From contig CBESNA010000002.1 of assembly GCA_965530755.1 (NCBI GenBank), positions 87,630 through 151,629 on the forward strand: 64,000 bases of DNA. Reading direction: 5' to 3'. The notes below the pieces were generated by a model that searched no databases, was not told the origin of the DNA, and was given only the letters and a program-made list of their open reading frames with translations. Positions within the stretch are counted from its first letter, which is position 1. Each line of letters opens with the position of its first letter. Source of the DNA: SZUA-35 sp965530755 (lineage in GTDB: Bacteria > Actinomycetota > Acidimicrobiia > Acidimicrobiales > SZUA-35). The translations under genes and the position numbers were made by a program. This document shows, one piece after another, positions 56,507 to 64,000 of this stretch.

Positions 56507-57776
56507 CGATCTCTCCTGGTGGCTTGGCGGCGTAGCGAAGCCGGTGTTCGGTCGTTGGCCCCGATTCGACCATGTCGGTATGGGCGTCGGCCATGGAGCT
56601 GTACCAGCGTCCGTATGCCCGGGCGCCGGCGGAAGCCGTGATCCCGTGGAGGAAGATGCTCGACAGCACAGTCCACGTCACGATCGTCACCACATCGCTC
56701 GACACCCCTGCGACGCCGTCTTCGATCACGATCAGGACGAACACGATCGAGGCAATACCTCGCGGCCCGAACCAGCCGACGAACATCACGGTCGAGAAGC
56801 GTGGCCGAGCCGTTGCAGTGGCGATGGCGACCGGAAGCAATCGGCCGACCGTCAGGATGGCGACGACGCAGATCGCCATCGTCACCGAGAGACCCGACGC
56901 CGTGCTGGGCACGATCACGTTGCCGAAGACGAAGAACGTGAGTGCGGAGAACAGGCGGCTGGTGTCCTCGGTGTACTCGATGGACGTCGAGGCTCGATCC
57001 GAGCGGGTGCCGAACACCAGCCCGGCAACGAAGGCGGCGATGAATCCATTGCCGTCGGCAGCTGTGGCAGCAGCCAGGGCGGCAGCGGCCAACGCCAACG
57101 TGGTGAGCTGGGCATTGATCCCTTCGATCCAGTCGCGTCTGGTCGATTCGTCGAGCGCCCATGCACCGAGAACGCCGACCATTACGCCGATCAGCAGGCC
57201 GAGTCCGATCTGTCGCGCCGCGAATCGTGCCCAGAAGCCGGGAGCTGCCTCCTCCCCTGCGGCGACGGCGGCGAAGAGGAACACCGCCGGCAAGGCAATG
57301 CCGTCATTGAGTCCGGACTCGATGTTCAACGCCTGACGGATGCGTTGGGGAACCGATCGTTCCTCGACGACGGCGAGTCCGAGGGCCGCATCTGTCGGGG
57401 CGAGAATGGCGGCGACGAGCGCAGCCTCCCAGACGTCGAGGTCCGGTAGCAGCAGGAGGACAATGCCCGTGCCGAGAGCGATCGACAGGGGCAGGCCGAT
57501 GCCGAGCAGTCTGACGGGCAGGCCGAGCTCGCGGCGAAGCGCAACCGTGTCGATCCGAGCGGCGTCGCTGAACAGGATGAGGGCGAGGGCGACCTCGGCC
57601 AGCAACGCGACGGTGGTGAACTCGAGCGCTGCGTCGACAACACCGAGCCACTCGGTGACGACGCCGGCCGTGACGAAGACCATCGGCATGGTGATCGGGC
57701 TGGTGGCGAGACGGCCGCTGACAAGGCCGAACGTAATGACGACGCCGACGATGATGCAGATCTGCAGTGCGTCCAT
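56499..57776 (-). CDS. Cation:proton antiporter (CPA family)
   Basis: A 425-residue polytopic protein with about 12 transmembrane helices. The ILAPTDAALG and NIESGLNDGIALP segments carry the acidic pair expected in the CPA1 exchanger core, and GWFGPRGIASIVFVL is the family-typical later loop. It would exchange protons for Na+ or K+. It starts 6 bp after the end of the Rieske-TPP gene upstream on the same strand. Confidence 0.9.
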   Translation of the reverse strand: MDALQICIIVGVVITFGLVSGRLATSPITMPMVFVTAGVVTEWLGVVDAALEFTTVALLAEVALALILFSDAARIDTVALRRELGLPVRLLGIGLPLSIALGTGIVLLLLPDLDVWEAALVAAILAPTDAALGLAVVEERSVPQRIRQALNIESGLNDGIALPAVFLFAAVAAGEEAAPGFWARFAARQIGLGLLIGVMVGVLGAWALDESTRRDWIEGINAQLTTLALAAAALAAATAADGNGFIAAFVAGLVFGTRSDRASTSIEYTEDTSRLFSALTFFVFGNVIVPSTASGLSVTMAICVVAILTVGRLLPVAIATATARPRFSTVMFVGWFGPRGIASIVFVLIVIEDGVAGVSSDVVTIVTWTVLSSIFLHGITASAGARAYGRWYSSMADAHTDMVESGPTTEHRLRYAAKPPGEIDE

Positions 57777-57782
57777 GCCGGG

Positions 57783-59726
57783 TCAGAGCAGCGACACGTC
57801 GGTGAGCACGTCGACGAGCGCTGGTCCTTCGTGTTGGATCGCAGTACGTAGCGCGTCCTCGAGCGAGGCCGGATCTGACACGCGATGGCCGGCAACACCG
57901 CACAGCTCGGCCATGGCGGCGAAGTCGGGGTTGACGAGACCGGTCTGCCAGACATCGAACTCGGCTGCTCGCTGCTCCTTCGAGATCTTCCCCAGCTCGT
58001 TGTTGTTCATCACGATGTGGGTGACGTCCATGCCGTACTTCGCCGCGGTGGTGAGCTCCATGGCGTACTGCCCGAAGCCCCCGTCACCCGACACTGAGAT
58101 CACCTTCCGAGTCGAGCCGACGGCAGCCCAAGCTCCCATGGCGGCCGGGAACGAGAACCCGATCGAGCCGAGATAGCCGGACATCAAGACGCTCTGACCG
58201 TGCCGAGCCTCGAAGTATCGACCGAAGCTGTACGTGTTGTTACCGACGTCGACGCACAGGACAGCGTCGCTCGGGGCGACGTCACCGAGTGCCTCGAAGA
58301 GTCGGGCGGCGTTGATCCCGTCACCGTGATCGTCGGTGCGACGGCTCGCCTTTTCGGAACGCCAGATGGCCCAGCGTTCAGCGACCTCCGGTCGATGGTC
58401 GATGCAGGCTCGCTCGCCGATGGCCTGGAGGAGCGCCTGCGCAGTGACTGCGCCGTTGCCTTGCACCGGGATGTCGACGGGGTGGAATCGACCAAGCGCC
58501 ATCGGATCCTCGTCGACCTGGATGATCGGCTTGTACGGTGCGATGCCGGTGTGGTTGGAGAAGCTCGCTCCGAAGACCAGGATCAGGTCGCTCTCGTTCA
58601 TGAACCAACTGGCGATCGGGGTTCCCGATCGCCCGAGCACGCCGCAACCCAGCGGGTGGTCATCGCCGATCTGCCCCTTGGCCTTGAAGGTGGTGACGAT
58701 GGGGGCGCCGAGCGATTCGGCCAATTCGATGATGGGTCCCATCTCGTGTCGCACCCCTGCCCCGACCACGATCAGCGGGCGTTCCGTGGCCGCCAATCGT
58801 GCCGCCGCCTTGTTCACGACATCGGGCGGGGGAGCGATGGCCCGATCGCCGAGGCGGCCGGTCGGCCCACCGGCCTCGGCATCGGACGGGACGGTCTGCG
58901 CGTCGTCCGGCAACACCAGATGCCCGACCTGGCGGCCGACCACGGCCGTCTTGCAGGCGAGCGTCATGAGCTCGGCTGGATCGGCCGAGGCGTGGACACT
59001 TTCACTGAAACCGGAGACGTCGTTGAAGACAGCTTCGAGATCGACGTCCTGGAACGCACCGCGACCTCGCTGCGACGTGGCGACCTGACCGCTGATGGCC
59101 AACACGGGCGAGCGGTCGACCTTGGCGTCGTATAGCCCGGTCAACAGGTTGGTCGAGCCCGGTCCGGCGATGGCGAAACACGCAGCGAGCCCACCGGTGA
59201 GCTTCCCGTACGCCGTGGCGGCGAATGCGGCCGCGCCTTCGTGCCGGATGCCGAAATAGCGGAGGTCCCCCCGTTCCTCCGCCCGGCGCATGGCATCGGC
59301 GAACCCGAGGTTGGAGTGACCAACCATGCCGAAGACGCTGTCGACGCCCCAATTGACCATCGTTTCAACCAGGACGTCCGAGATGCTTCGAGCGTGTGGT
59401 GCCGCCGGCTCGAGATCGACCCACAGTTCGGTACCCCGCACCTCGGTTGGGTGGTTCGGCACGCCGTCGCCGTGGGCTCCCGGCGACAGTCCAGTGATCG
59501 GGTCATAGTCGTAGCCGTGCCACGGACACCGCAGCCAACATGAGTCCTCGACGCCTGGCTCGATCGTGCCTTCGCCGAGAGGGCCGCCCTGATGCGGACA
59601 ACGGTTGTCGATCGCTCCGAATCGACCGTCCACGTGGCTGACAGCGAGGCTGGTCGTTCCGATCGAGACGGTCGTGACCCGACCCTCCGGCAACTGGTCG
59701 ATCTCGATCGCCTTGTGCCACGTCAT
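57783..59726 (-). CDS. Rieske [2Fe-2S] domain fused to a TPP-dependent enzyme
   Basis: A 647-residue fusion. Residues 1-107 are a Rieske domain with the cluster motifs Cys43-Pro-His45 (RCPHQGG) and Cys67-Pro-Trp-His70 (CPWHGYDYD). Residues ~112-645 are a TPP enzyme of the acetolactate synthase/pyruvate oxidase type: the activating Glu163 in RHEGAAAFA, the central domain (IVVGAGVRHE), and the diphosphate-metal motif GDGG (547-550) with NNN (574-576). The ATG at 59726 has GGGAG upstream and lies 13 bp after the SDR gene. The reaction is unknown; electron transfer to the TPP centre is possible. Confidence 0.9.
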   Translation of the reverse strand: MTWHKAIEIDQLPEGRVTTVSIGTTSLAVSHVDGRFGAIDNRCPHQGGPLGEGTIEPGVEDSCWLRCPWHGYDYDPITGLSPGAHGDGVPNHPTEVRGTELWVDLEPAAPHARSISDVLVETMVNWGVDSVFGMVGHSNLGFADAMRRAEERGDLRYFGIRHEGAAAFAATAYGKLTGGLAACFAIAGPGSTNLLTGLYDAKVDRSPVLAISGQVATSQRGRGAFQDVDLEAVFNDVSGFSESVHASADPAELMTLACKTAVVGRQVGHLVLPDDAQTVPSDAEAGGPTGRLGDRAIAPPPDVVNKAAARLAATERPLIVVGAGVRHEMGPIIELAESLGAPIVTTFKAKGQIGDDHPLGCGVLGRSGTPIASWFMNESDLILVFGASFSNHTGIAPYKPIIQVDEDPMALGRFHPVDIPVQGNGAVTAQALLQAIGERACIDHRPEVAERWAIWRSEKASRRTDDHGDGINAARLFEALGDVAPSDAVLCVDVGNNTYSFGRYFEARHGQSVLMSGYLGSIGFSFPAAMGAWAAVGSTRKVISVSGDGGFGQYAMELTTAAKYGMDVTHIVMNNNELGKISKEQRAAEFDVWQTGLVNPDFAAMAELCGVAGHRVSDPASLEDALRTAIQHEGPALVDVLTDVSLL

Positions 59727-59739
59727 GCCGACTCCCTTG

Positions 59740-60675
59740 TCACGCCAGTTGTGAGACAGCCTCCCACAGCTCTGCGGCACGGGCAGAGGTGGTACGAGTA
59801 TTCGGCAGGTAGGCCTCGGGGCGGCGGCGCCGATCGAGCCAGAAGCCGTCCGTGCCGATCTCATCTGCCGGAGCGGACGTCAGCCATACGATGGTGTCTG
59901 CGCCCTCCTCTGGCGATCGCAGCAGCGGTTTCATGATCTTGTCGAAACCGGGGAGCGAGTCCGAGACTCCGGGCGTGGCCGACCAACCTGGGTGCATGGC
60001 ATGCACGAGGATGCCTTTCGGAGCGAGTCGGATCGCCCATTCGCCGGTCAGGTCGACCTGCGCCCGCTTTGCTCGGGAGTACGCCAACGTGCCGCTGTAG
60101 TTGTTTTCGGTCTGGAGATCGCTGAGGCTGATCGGGTTGCCATACATTCCACCGCTGCTGACGGCGATCACTCTGGGTTCGTCACCCTTCTCGAGGGCGG
60201 GAATCGCCCGCTGGGTGAGGATGAACGGCGCGAGGACGTGGGTCGCGAACGTCAGCTCGAGGCCGTCAGACGTCTCAGTGCGTTCTGTGGTCAAGGCACC
60301 ACCGTTGTTCACGAGGGCATCGAGTCGGCCGAGCGCTCCCAGCTGGTCGCCCGCCTCGCGCACGGCGTCGCGGTCGGCCAGGTCGACGAGGACGGTCTCG
60401 ATCGTGCCCTTTCCCATGGCTTCGAGGCGCTCGCCGAGGCCGTCGAGCTTTGTCTGGTTGCGAGCAAGCAGGACGAGGTTGGCTCCGCCTCGAGCGAGAC
60501 GCTCTGCTGTTGCGAGGCCGAGGCCGCTGGTCGGACCCGTGATCGCGATCGTCCGGCCGGCGACATCGGGATCGTTCCAGTCGAACAGACGTCGCCTGAT
60601 AGCGGGGCCGATCTTGGTGAAGCTCGGGACGATCAATGCATCGAGGAGTGAGTCGGCGGCGTTGCGAATGGGCAT
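59740..60675 (-). CDS. Short-chain dehydrogenase/reductase (DHRS/retinol-dehydrogenase-like)
   Basis: A 311-residue SDR with an N-terminal extension before the cofactor motif (TIAITGPTSGLGLATAE near 42-58), NNGG in place of the usual NNAG, SSGGMYGN, and Tyr-X3-Lys in YSRAKRA. Substrate unknown; the shape recalls vertebrate DHRS12-like SDRs. It is 13 bp upstream of the Rieske-TPP gene on the same strand, so the two enzymes may form one pathway. Confidence 0.87.
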   Translation of the reverse strand: MPIRNAADSLLDALIVPSFTKIGPAIRRRLFDWNDPDVAGRTIAITGPTSGLGLATAERLARGGANLVLLARNQTKLDGLGERLEAMGKGTIETVLVDLADRDAVREAGDQLGALGRLDALVNNGGALTTERTETSDGLELTFATHVLAPFILTQRAIPALEKGDEPRVIAVSSGGMYGNPISLSDLQTENNYSGTLAYSRAKRAQVDLTGEWAIRLAPKGILVHAMHPGWSATPGVSDSLPGFDKIMKPLLRSPEEGADTIVWLTSAPADEIGTDGFWLDRRRRPEAYLPNTRTTSARAAELWEAVSQLA

Positions 60676-60752
60676 TGGACCAGCGTCGCAGATCAGCCGA
60701 TCGGAGCGCTCATCGCGGCGGAATCTTCCGGGCGGTCAGCTGCTGGATTGGT

Positions 60753-61142
60753 TCAACCCTGAGATTCCAGGATGGCCGTGACCCGCTCCGCTTCGCGTGC
60801 GGGAACCAGGAGGTGATCGTGGTAGAAGCCGGCGAGCACGTTGCACGGCACGCCCTGGTCGGCGAGCATCCGAGCGACCGCCGCGGTCAGCCCGACCGCA
60901 TGGAGGGACGAGTGCACTTCGAGCGTGAGCCATGCCGCTGCGAAGTCGTACGGAATCCGTCGATCGTCGGCTTGATCGGTGGTGATCACGAGCGAGATGG
61001 CCTCGTCCTCCTTCACGATCGCTGCGGCCGACGCTCGGAGGTCTGCATCCGGAGCGACGAGGCTCACCATGCAATAGGTGCCCTCTCGTCTTCCGACGCG
61101 CAACTCAGCAAGCATTCGTTCGAGATCCATCTCTCCGGTCAC
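60753..61142 (-). CDS. ACT-domain protein
   Basis: A 129-residue protein made of two ACT-like halves with a beta-alpha-beta-beta-alpha-beta pattern, starting MDLERMLAELRVGRREGTYCM. ACT domains bind amino acids to regulate metabolic enzymes; this stand-alone form resembles the DUF2241/ACT_3 group. The GTG at 61142 follows a -10 hexamer by 6 nt; an alternative ATG lies at 61130. Confidence 0.85.
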   Translation of the reverse strand: MTGEMDLERMLAELRVGRREGTYCMVSLVAPDADLRASAAAIVKEDEAISLVITTDQADDRRIPYDFAAAWLTLEVHSSLHAVGLTAAVARMLADQGVPCNVLAGFYHDHLLVPAREAERVTAILESQG

Positions 61143-61148
61143 GTCACG

Positions 61149-61154
61149 AGACTA
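61149..61154 (-). promoter_or_regulatory. Leaderless -10 element for the ACT gene
   Basis: TAGTCT on the minus strand is followed by 6 nt and the GTG at 61142. Confidence 0.55.
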
Positions 61155-61222
61155 CGCGCTACTCTCGTGCCGATCGCGACACCGTATGAGGCGGTGGTCG
61201 GGACTTGCCGAGGAGGGACACC

Positions 61223-61720
61223 ATGGCGACCACCACACCATCAGGGCTGCTCGTTTGGCGCCGCAACCTCGAGCCATCGTCTCGTCGATGGACTATCTGG
61301 GTTGCCGTTGGAATCGCGGCGCTGGCCGGTTTCGGCGCTTTCGCTGCCTACATGGCAGACGACTCTCAGAGCATCGGCTCTTTCGTCGCGCTCGGAATCA
61401 TCGGCGCCGGGCTCTTCCTCCTGATTCCACGAGTCTTCGACTGGGCGAAGCGGAGGAACCCGGAGATCCGGATGGAGGGTCGGGACCTGGCGTGGGCGAA
61501 GGTGAGAGTTCCGATCGATCAGGTCGACCGCTGGCACGCAACGACCAGCCTTCAGTCGTTCTACAACGGCACCACCACCTCCTGGACTCGCGTCGGTGTC
61601 CTCCTCTTCGACATGAACGATGGAACGAGCTCGAAGTTCACGTTCAGCCACCTCGACGAGACCGAACTCGTCGAGCTCGCTGCAGCCATCGATCCGATTC
61701 TTCCCGGCCGCCGTCGTTGA
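61223..61720 (+). CDS. Small membrane protein of unknown function
   Basis: A 165-residue protein with two transmembrane segments (~25-44 and ~54-71) and a C-terminal soluble domain rich in beta strands, which resembles bacterial PH-like domains but is not clearly assignable. ATG at 61223 has GAGGAGGGA about 7 nt upstream, far better than the in-frame GTG at 61205. No partner gene suggests a role. Confidence 0.75.
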   Translation: MATTTPSGLLVWRRNLEPSSRRWTIWVAVGIAALAGFGAFAAYMADDSQSIGSFVALGIIGAGLFLLIPRVFDWAKRRNPEIRMEGRDLAWAKVRVPIDQVDRWHATTSLQSFYNGTTTSWTRVGVLLFDMNDGTSSKFTFSHLDETELVELAAAIDPILPGRRR

Positions 61721-61727
61721 ACAGCTC

Positions 61728-61756
61728 TGCGCCGGCTGTTTCCTCAGCCCGGCGCA
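61728..61756. terminator. Bidirectional hairpin between convergent genes
   Basis: TGCGCCGGCTG (61728-61738), a 6-nt loop TTTCCT and CAGCCCGGCGCA (61745-61756) form an 11-bp stem with one bulged C. It covers the end of the BTAD regulator gene and follows the membrane-protein stop, so it can terminate both. Confidence 0.6.
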
Positions 61757-62529
61757 TCGGTTTCCCGGCGGCGGAGGCGTGCGCCCAGTTGGAGTGTTCT
61801 GGGTGAAGGCGTTGCGTCGAGTTCGATGGCGAGGAGGTTGACGCAGCGGGTGTAGGCACGCAGTGCCGCGCTGTAGTCGCCTCGGTCGTGTTCGGCCTCG
61901 ATGAGGAGACGATGAGCGAGCTCTCGGAGAGGGTCGAGATCGATGGCGGTCTGCGCCACCGTGGCTGCGAGTTGGTGGTCGCCGAGCTGATTCCACGCGG
62001 AGGAGAGGGTGATCGAGCTTCGATACAGGGCGTCCGCGACGCGGGTGCGGACACCGTCTGCCCAGAGATTGTCGATCCCGGTGAGAAAAGGGCGGCGCAG
62101 GATGCCCGAGGCGACGGTGGCGTGGCGGGCGGCGTCGGTGTGATCGCCGTGGCGAAGGGCACCCTCGGCGCGGTCCAGCCGACGCAGCGCGTTCTCGAGA
62201 TCGACCCAGATGTCGGCCGGCAGCGTGAGCTCGTAGGCACCGGCCGAGGAGCTGAGTGTGCTCGGGCCGTCGAGCCCGGTGGTCGTGATGAGCGAACGGA
62301 TCTTGGAGATCACGGGAGCGAGGGCCGTCTTCCACTGCGACGGAAGCGCGTCGCCCCAGACGATGTCGGCCAGCCGGTCGTGGCTGAGGGGTCGACGCTC
62401 GACGGCGAGGGCAGCGAGGGCGATACGGCCTTGGTTGCCGGGAAGGTCAGCGTCGGTGAAGCTGCCGGTGGGTCCATCGAGGCGCAGCCCCCCTGTGAGG
62501 TACAAACGTGCCAAGGTTCCTCCAACCAT
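61744..62529 (-). CDS. SARP/AfsR-like transcriptional regulator (wHTH + BTAD)
   Basis: A 261-residue regulator. Residues ~5-95 form the OmpR-type winged helix seen in SARP proteins (LYLTGGLRLDG, GNQGRIALAALAVERRPLSHDRLADIVWG), and ~100-250 form the bacterial transcription-activation domain (DIWVDLENALRRLDRAEGAL). SARPs activate secondary-metabolism or stress genes in Actinobacteria. The ATG at 62529 gives the family opening; the longer frame to 62664 covers the divergent DUF1059 gene. It is divergent from two DUF1059 genes, its likely nearby targets. Confidence 0.85.
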   Translation of the reverse strand: MVGGTLARLYLTGGLRLDGPTGSFTDADLPGNQGRIALAALAVERRPLSHDRLADIVWGDALPSQWKTALAPVISKIRSLITTTGLDGPSTLSSSAGAYELTLPADIWVDLENALRRLDRAEGALRHGDHTDAARHATVASGILRRPFLTGIDNLWADGVRTRVADALYRSSITLSSAWNQLGDHQLAATVAQTAIDLDPLRELAHRLLIEAEHDRGDYSAALRAYTRCVNLLAIELDATPSPRTLQLGARLRRRETDAPG

Positions 62530-62572
62530 CTGCCAAGGCGCAGGTGTCAGGATGCCACGAGGGAGGCCAGCC

Positions 62573-62725
62573 ATGAGTGGAAACACCATTGAATGCCCAT
62601 GCGGGACGGTGCTGCGAGGAGCTGATGAACATGCCGTGATCGCCGAGGCGCAAACGCATGCCAAGGCGGTTCACGACATGGATCTGAGCGACGACGACGC
62701 ACGAGCGATGGCCCGACCGGCCTGA
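62573..62725 (+). CDS. DUF1059 small protein (first copy)
   Basis: A 50-residue protein with the DUF1059 layout: IECPCGTVLRG, then EHAVIAEAQTHAKAVHDMDL and the closing ARAMARPA. The ATG at 62573 has GGGAGG 6 nt upstream. The family is short, acidic and of unknown function; the Cys pair near the start may bind a metal or form a disulfide. It precedes a second DUF1059 gene and is divergent from the SARP-like regulator. Confidence 0.85.
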   Translation: MSGNTIECPCGTVLRGADEHAVIAEAQTHAKAVHDMDLSDDDARAMARPA

Positions 62726-62762
62726 CCTTCCGCACAGCACCCGAACCGCGGGTGCGCGAAGG
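62726..62762 (+). promoter_or_regulatory. Nested hairpin over the ribosome site of the second DUF1059 gene
   Basis: GCACCCG (62737-62743) pairs with CGGGTGC (62749-62755), and an outer CCTTC (62726-62730) with GAAGG (62758-62762). The outer arm overlaps the GGAGGAG ribosome site (62761-62767) of the second gene, so folding could limit its translation or adjust its ratio to the first. Confidence 0.5.
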
Positions 62763-62773
62763 AGGAGAAAATC

Positions 62774-62947
62774 ATGAAGACATTTGCCTGCAATCAGGTC
62801 GTGCCCGGCTGTGACGGAGTCGTCACCGGTGCGACTGATGACGAGGTCCTGGCCGCTGCGGCCGAGCATGCGGGAACGGCGCATGGCATGAGCGAGGTGC
62901 CGGACGAGGTCGTTGCTGCGATCCGCGCCGGGATCACCGACGCCTGA
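62774..62947 (+). CDS. DUF1059 small protein (second copy)
   Basis: A 57-residue protein in the same family as its upstream neighbour: MKTFACNQVVPGCDGVVTGA, then EVLAAAAEHAGTAHGM, ending in a short acidic helix. Both Cys residues (6 and 13) are kept as a spaced pair. ATG has GGAGGAG 6 nt upstream. The two copies form a small operon. Confidence 0.85.
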   Translation: MKTFACNQVVPGCDGVVTGATDDEVLAAAAEHAGTAHGMSEVPDEVVAAIRAGITDA

Positions 62948-62992
62948 GTCCATCGAGACCATGGGGATGGTCGTGGTCGCGGCTTGGTCGAG

Positions 62993-63931
62993 TCAGGTCG
63001 CGTAGAGGTCGCCGGCGAGGTACTTCAGCCCGGTGTCGCACGCGACGGTGACGACGGTCTTGCCTGCTCCGAGTTCGATTGCGAGGTCGATGGCGGCCGC
63101 GATGTTCAGTCCGCTGGAGGTGCCGGCGAGCAGCCCCTCCTCGGCAGCAAGTCGACTGGCCATGGTCCGCCCATCGGCTTCCTCGATCGCGCGGACCTCG
63201 TCATATCTGTTGACGTCGAGGAGCGGCGGGATGAAGCCGACACCGGTCCCTTCGACCCGATGGGCTCCCGGCTCGCCTCCGGATATGACAGCCGTGCTTG
63301 CCGGCTCGAGAATCACGATCCGAGTGTCGGCGCCGGCGTCGGCAAAGGCGCTGGACACGCCCATGGCGAGGCCGGCAGTGCCGACCATGGCGCAGAACGC
63401 GTCGATCGGACGATCCATCTGTTCGAGGAGCTCGCGCCCGATCGCCCGGTAACCCACCAAGGAGTCGGCGTTGTTCAACTGGTCGGTCCAGTACGTGTCC
63501 GGCTCGGCCGCGAACTCGGCGGCCTTTGCGATCATCCGTGGGGTGAGTCCGGGAGTGACCTTGCCGCCCTCGCTCGCGACGATCGTGAGTTCCGCGCCGA
63601 ATGCTTGCATTGTCTTGAGCTTTTCCGCGGCGAAGGCGTCAGATGACACGACCCGGAACCGGTAGCCCTTGGCCGCGCACACGTAGGCGAGTGACGACCC
63701 GGTGCTCCCGCCCGTGTATTCGACGACTGTCATGCCCGGCTTCAGGTCGCCACGACGTTCGGCCTCGGTGACCATGGCCAGCGCCATCCGGTCCTTGTAG
63801 GAGCCGGTCGGGTTGAACCACTCGAGCTTCACGAAGACGTCGGCGGCACCGTCGGGCACCACCTTCGCCAACCGCACGACCGGCGTGTTGCCGATCGTGT
63901 CCAGCATCGATTCTGCAACCGGCACAGCCAC
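62993..63931 (-). CDS. Cysteine-synthase-like PLP-dependent enzyme
   Basis: A protein of about 312 residues from fold type II PLP enzymes. The Schiff-base Lys46 lies in NPTGSYKDRMA (Tyr replaces the usual Val before it), and the later TGGSTGSS and GTAGLAMG loops bind the substrate and PLP phosphate. It probably makes cysteine or a related amino acid from an O-activated serine; cystathionine beta-synthase activity is the alternative. A GGAGG about 5 nt before a second GTG (63925) makes 63925 as likely a start as 63931. Confidence 0.87.
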   Translation of the reverse strand: MAVPVAESMLDTIGNTPVVRLAKVVPDGAADVFVKLEWFNPTGSYKDRMALAMVTEAERRGDLKPGMTVVEYTGGSTGSSLAYVCAAKGYRFRVVSSDAFAAEKLKTMQAFGAELTIVASEGGKVTPGLTPRMIAKAAEFAAEPDTYWTDQLNNADSLVGYRAIGRELLEQMDRPIDAFCAMVGTAGLAMGVSSAFADAGADTRIVILEPASTAVISGGEPGAHRVEGTGVGFIPPLLDVNRYDEVRAIEEADGRTMASRLAAEEGLLAGTSSGLNIAAAIDLAIELGAGKTVVTVACDTGLKYLAGDLYAT

Positions 63932-64000
63932 CTCCGATTTAGGAACGACATACTTGCAGGTCGTGGCCCGGCGCGTCCTACCTTCGATTTCGAGGCGGGG
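63932..64000. other. Upstream region of the cysteine-synthase-like gene, cut by the window edge
   Basis: The sequence up to the edge holds the ribosome site of the minus-strand gene (rc CGGAG) and an AT-richer stretch, but no further gene is visible. Confidence 0.4.

Overview
The window is a contiguous piece of a GC-rich actinobacterial chromosome, most likely from class Acidimicrobiia (inference). Supporting signs are two coenzyme F420 genes (cofD, cofE), a single-frame prfB, long-form HPF, an LCP-family protein, DUF5719 and DUF3516 proteins, frequent GTG starts and many apparently leaderless promoters. The order of GDP-mannose, F420, LCP and glycosyltransferase genes recalls the mycobacterial region that carries manA, manB, fbiA, fbiB and cpsA. 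No tRNA, rRNA, CRISPR array, transposase or phage gene was seen. About 62 protein genes are supported and the coding density is very high.

Region 1 (1-5.4 kb): an unknown secreted protein and membrane protein, YceH, an SdpI-like membrane protein, thiamine pyrophosphokinase, and an LCP-family cell-wall glycopolymer transferase. Region 2 (5.4-12.2 kb): a tightly coupled nucleotide-sugar and glycosyltransferase operon (UDP-glucose dehydrogenase, UDP-xylose synthase, three GT4 enzymes, GDP-mannose pyrophosphorylase). Region 3 (12.3-21.4 kb): a Ski2-like helicase, a DUF1737/SDR pair, stand-alone CofE, a His-rich membrane-anchored unknown, DUF2855, CofD, then gmd and rmd for GDP-deoxymannose sugars. 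Region 4 (21.4-30.4 kb): a giant membrane glycosyltransferase with DUF5719, a thioredoxin-like protein and a lipoprotein, followed by FtsH, a CPBP protease and a small zinc ribbon.

Region 5 (30.5-41 kb): a large polytopic membrane protein, a GtrA-GT2 fusion, then manB, manA, Trm112-like, a PGI/PMI-like SIS protein, an SDR, an SRPBCC protein and S-adenosylhomocysteinase. Together with regions 2 and 3 this covers sugar-phosphate interconversion, GDP-mannose formation, conversion to deoxy-sugars, lipid-linked sugar transfer and ligation to the wall. Region 6 (41-50.8 kb): an MBL-fold hydrolase bracketed by two ~91-bp inverted repeats, then ComF, HPF, SecA, RF2, FtsE, FtsX and an AzlCD amino-acid exporter. 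Region 7 (50.8-64 kb): accessory metabolism, with a ferredoxin/P450 pair, a membrane-anchored FMN glutamate-synthase-like enzyme, TauE/SafE, enoyl-CoA hydratase, a cation/proton antiporter, a Rieske-TPP enzyme fusion, an SDR, an ACT protein, a BTAD regulator divergent from two tiny DUF1059 genes, and a cysteine-synthase-like PLP enzyme.

The strongest regulatory pattern is a TANNNT hexamer 6-9 nt upstream of the start codon of 18 genes, which implies widespread leaderless transcription. The observations most worth following are the repeat-bracketed MBL gene, the Rieske-TPP fusion, the BTAD/DUF1059 module with its ribosome-site hairpin, the tandem repeat upstream of secA, and the His-rich protein beside cofE.
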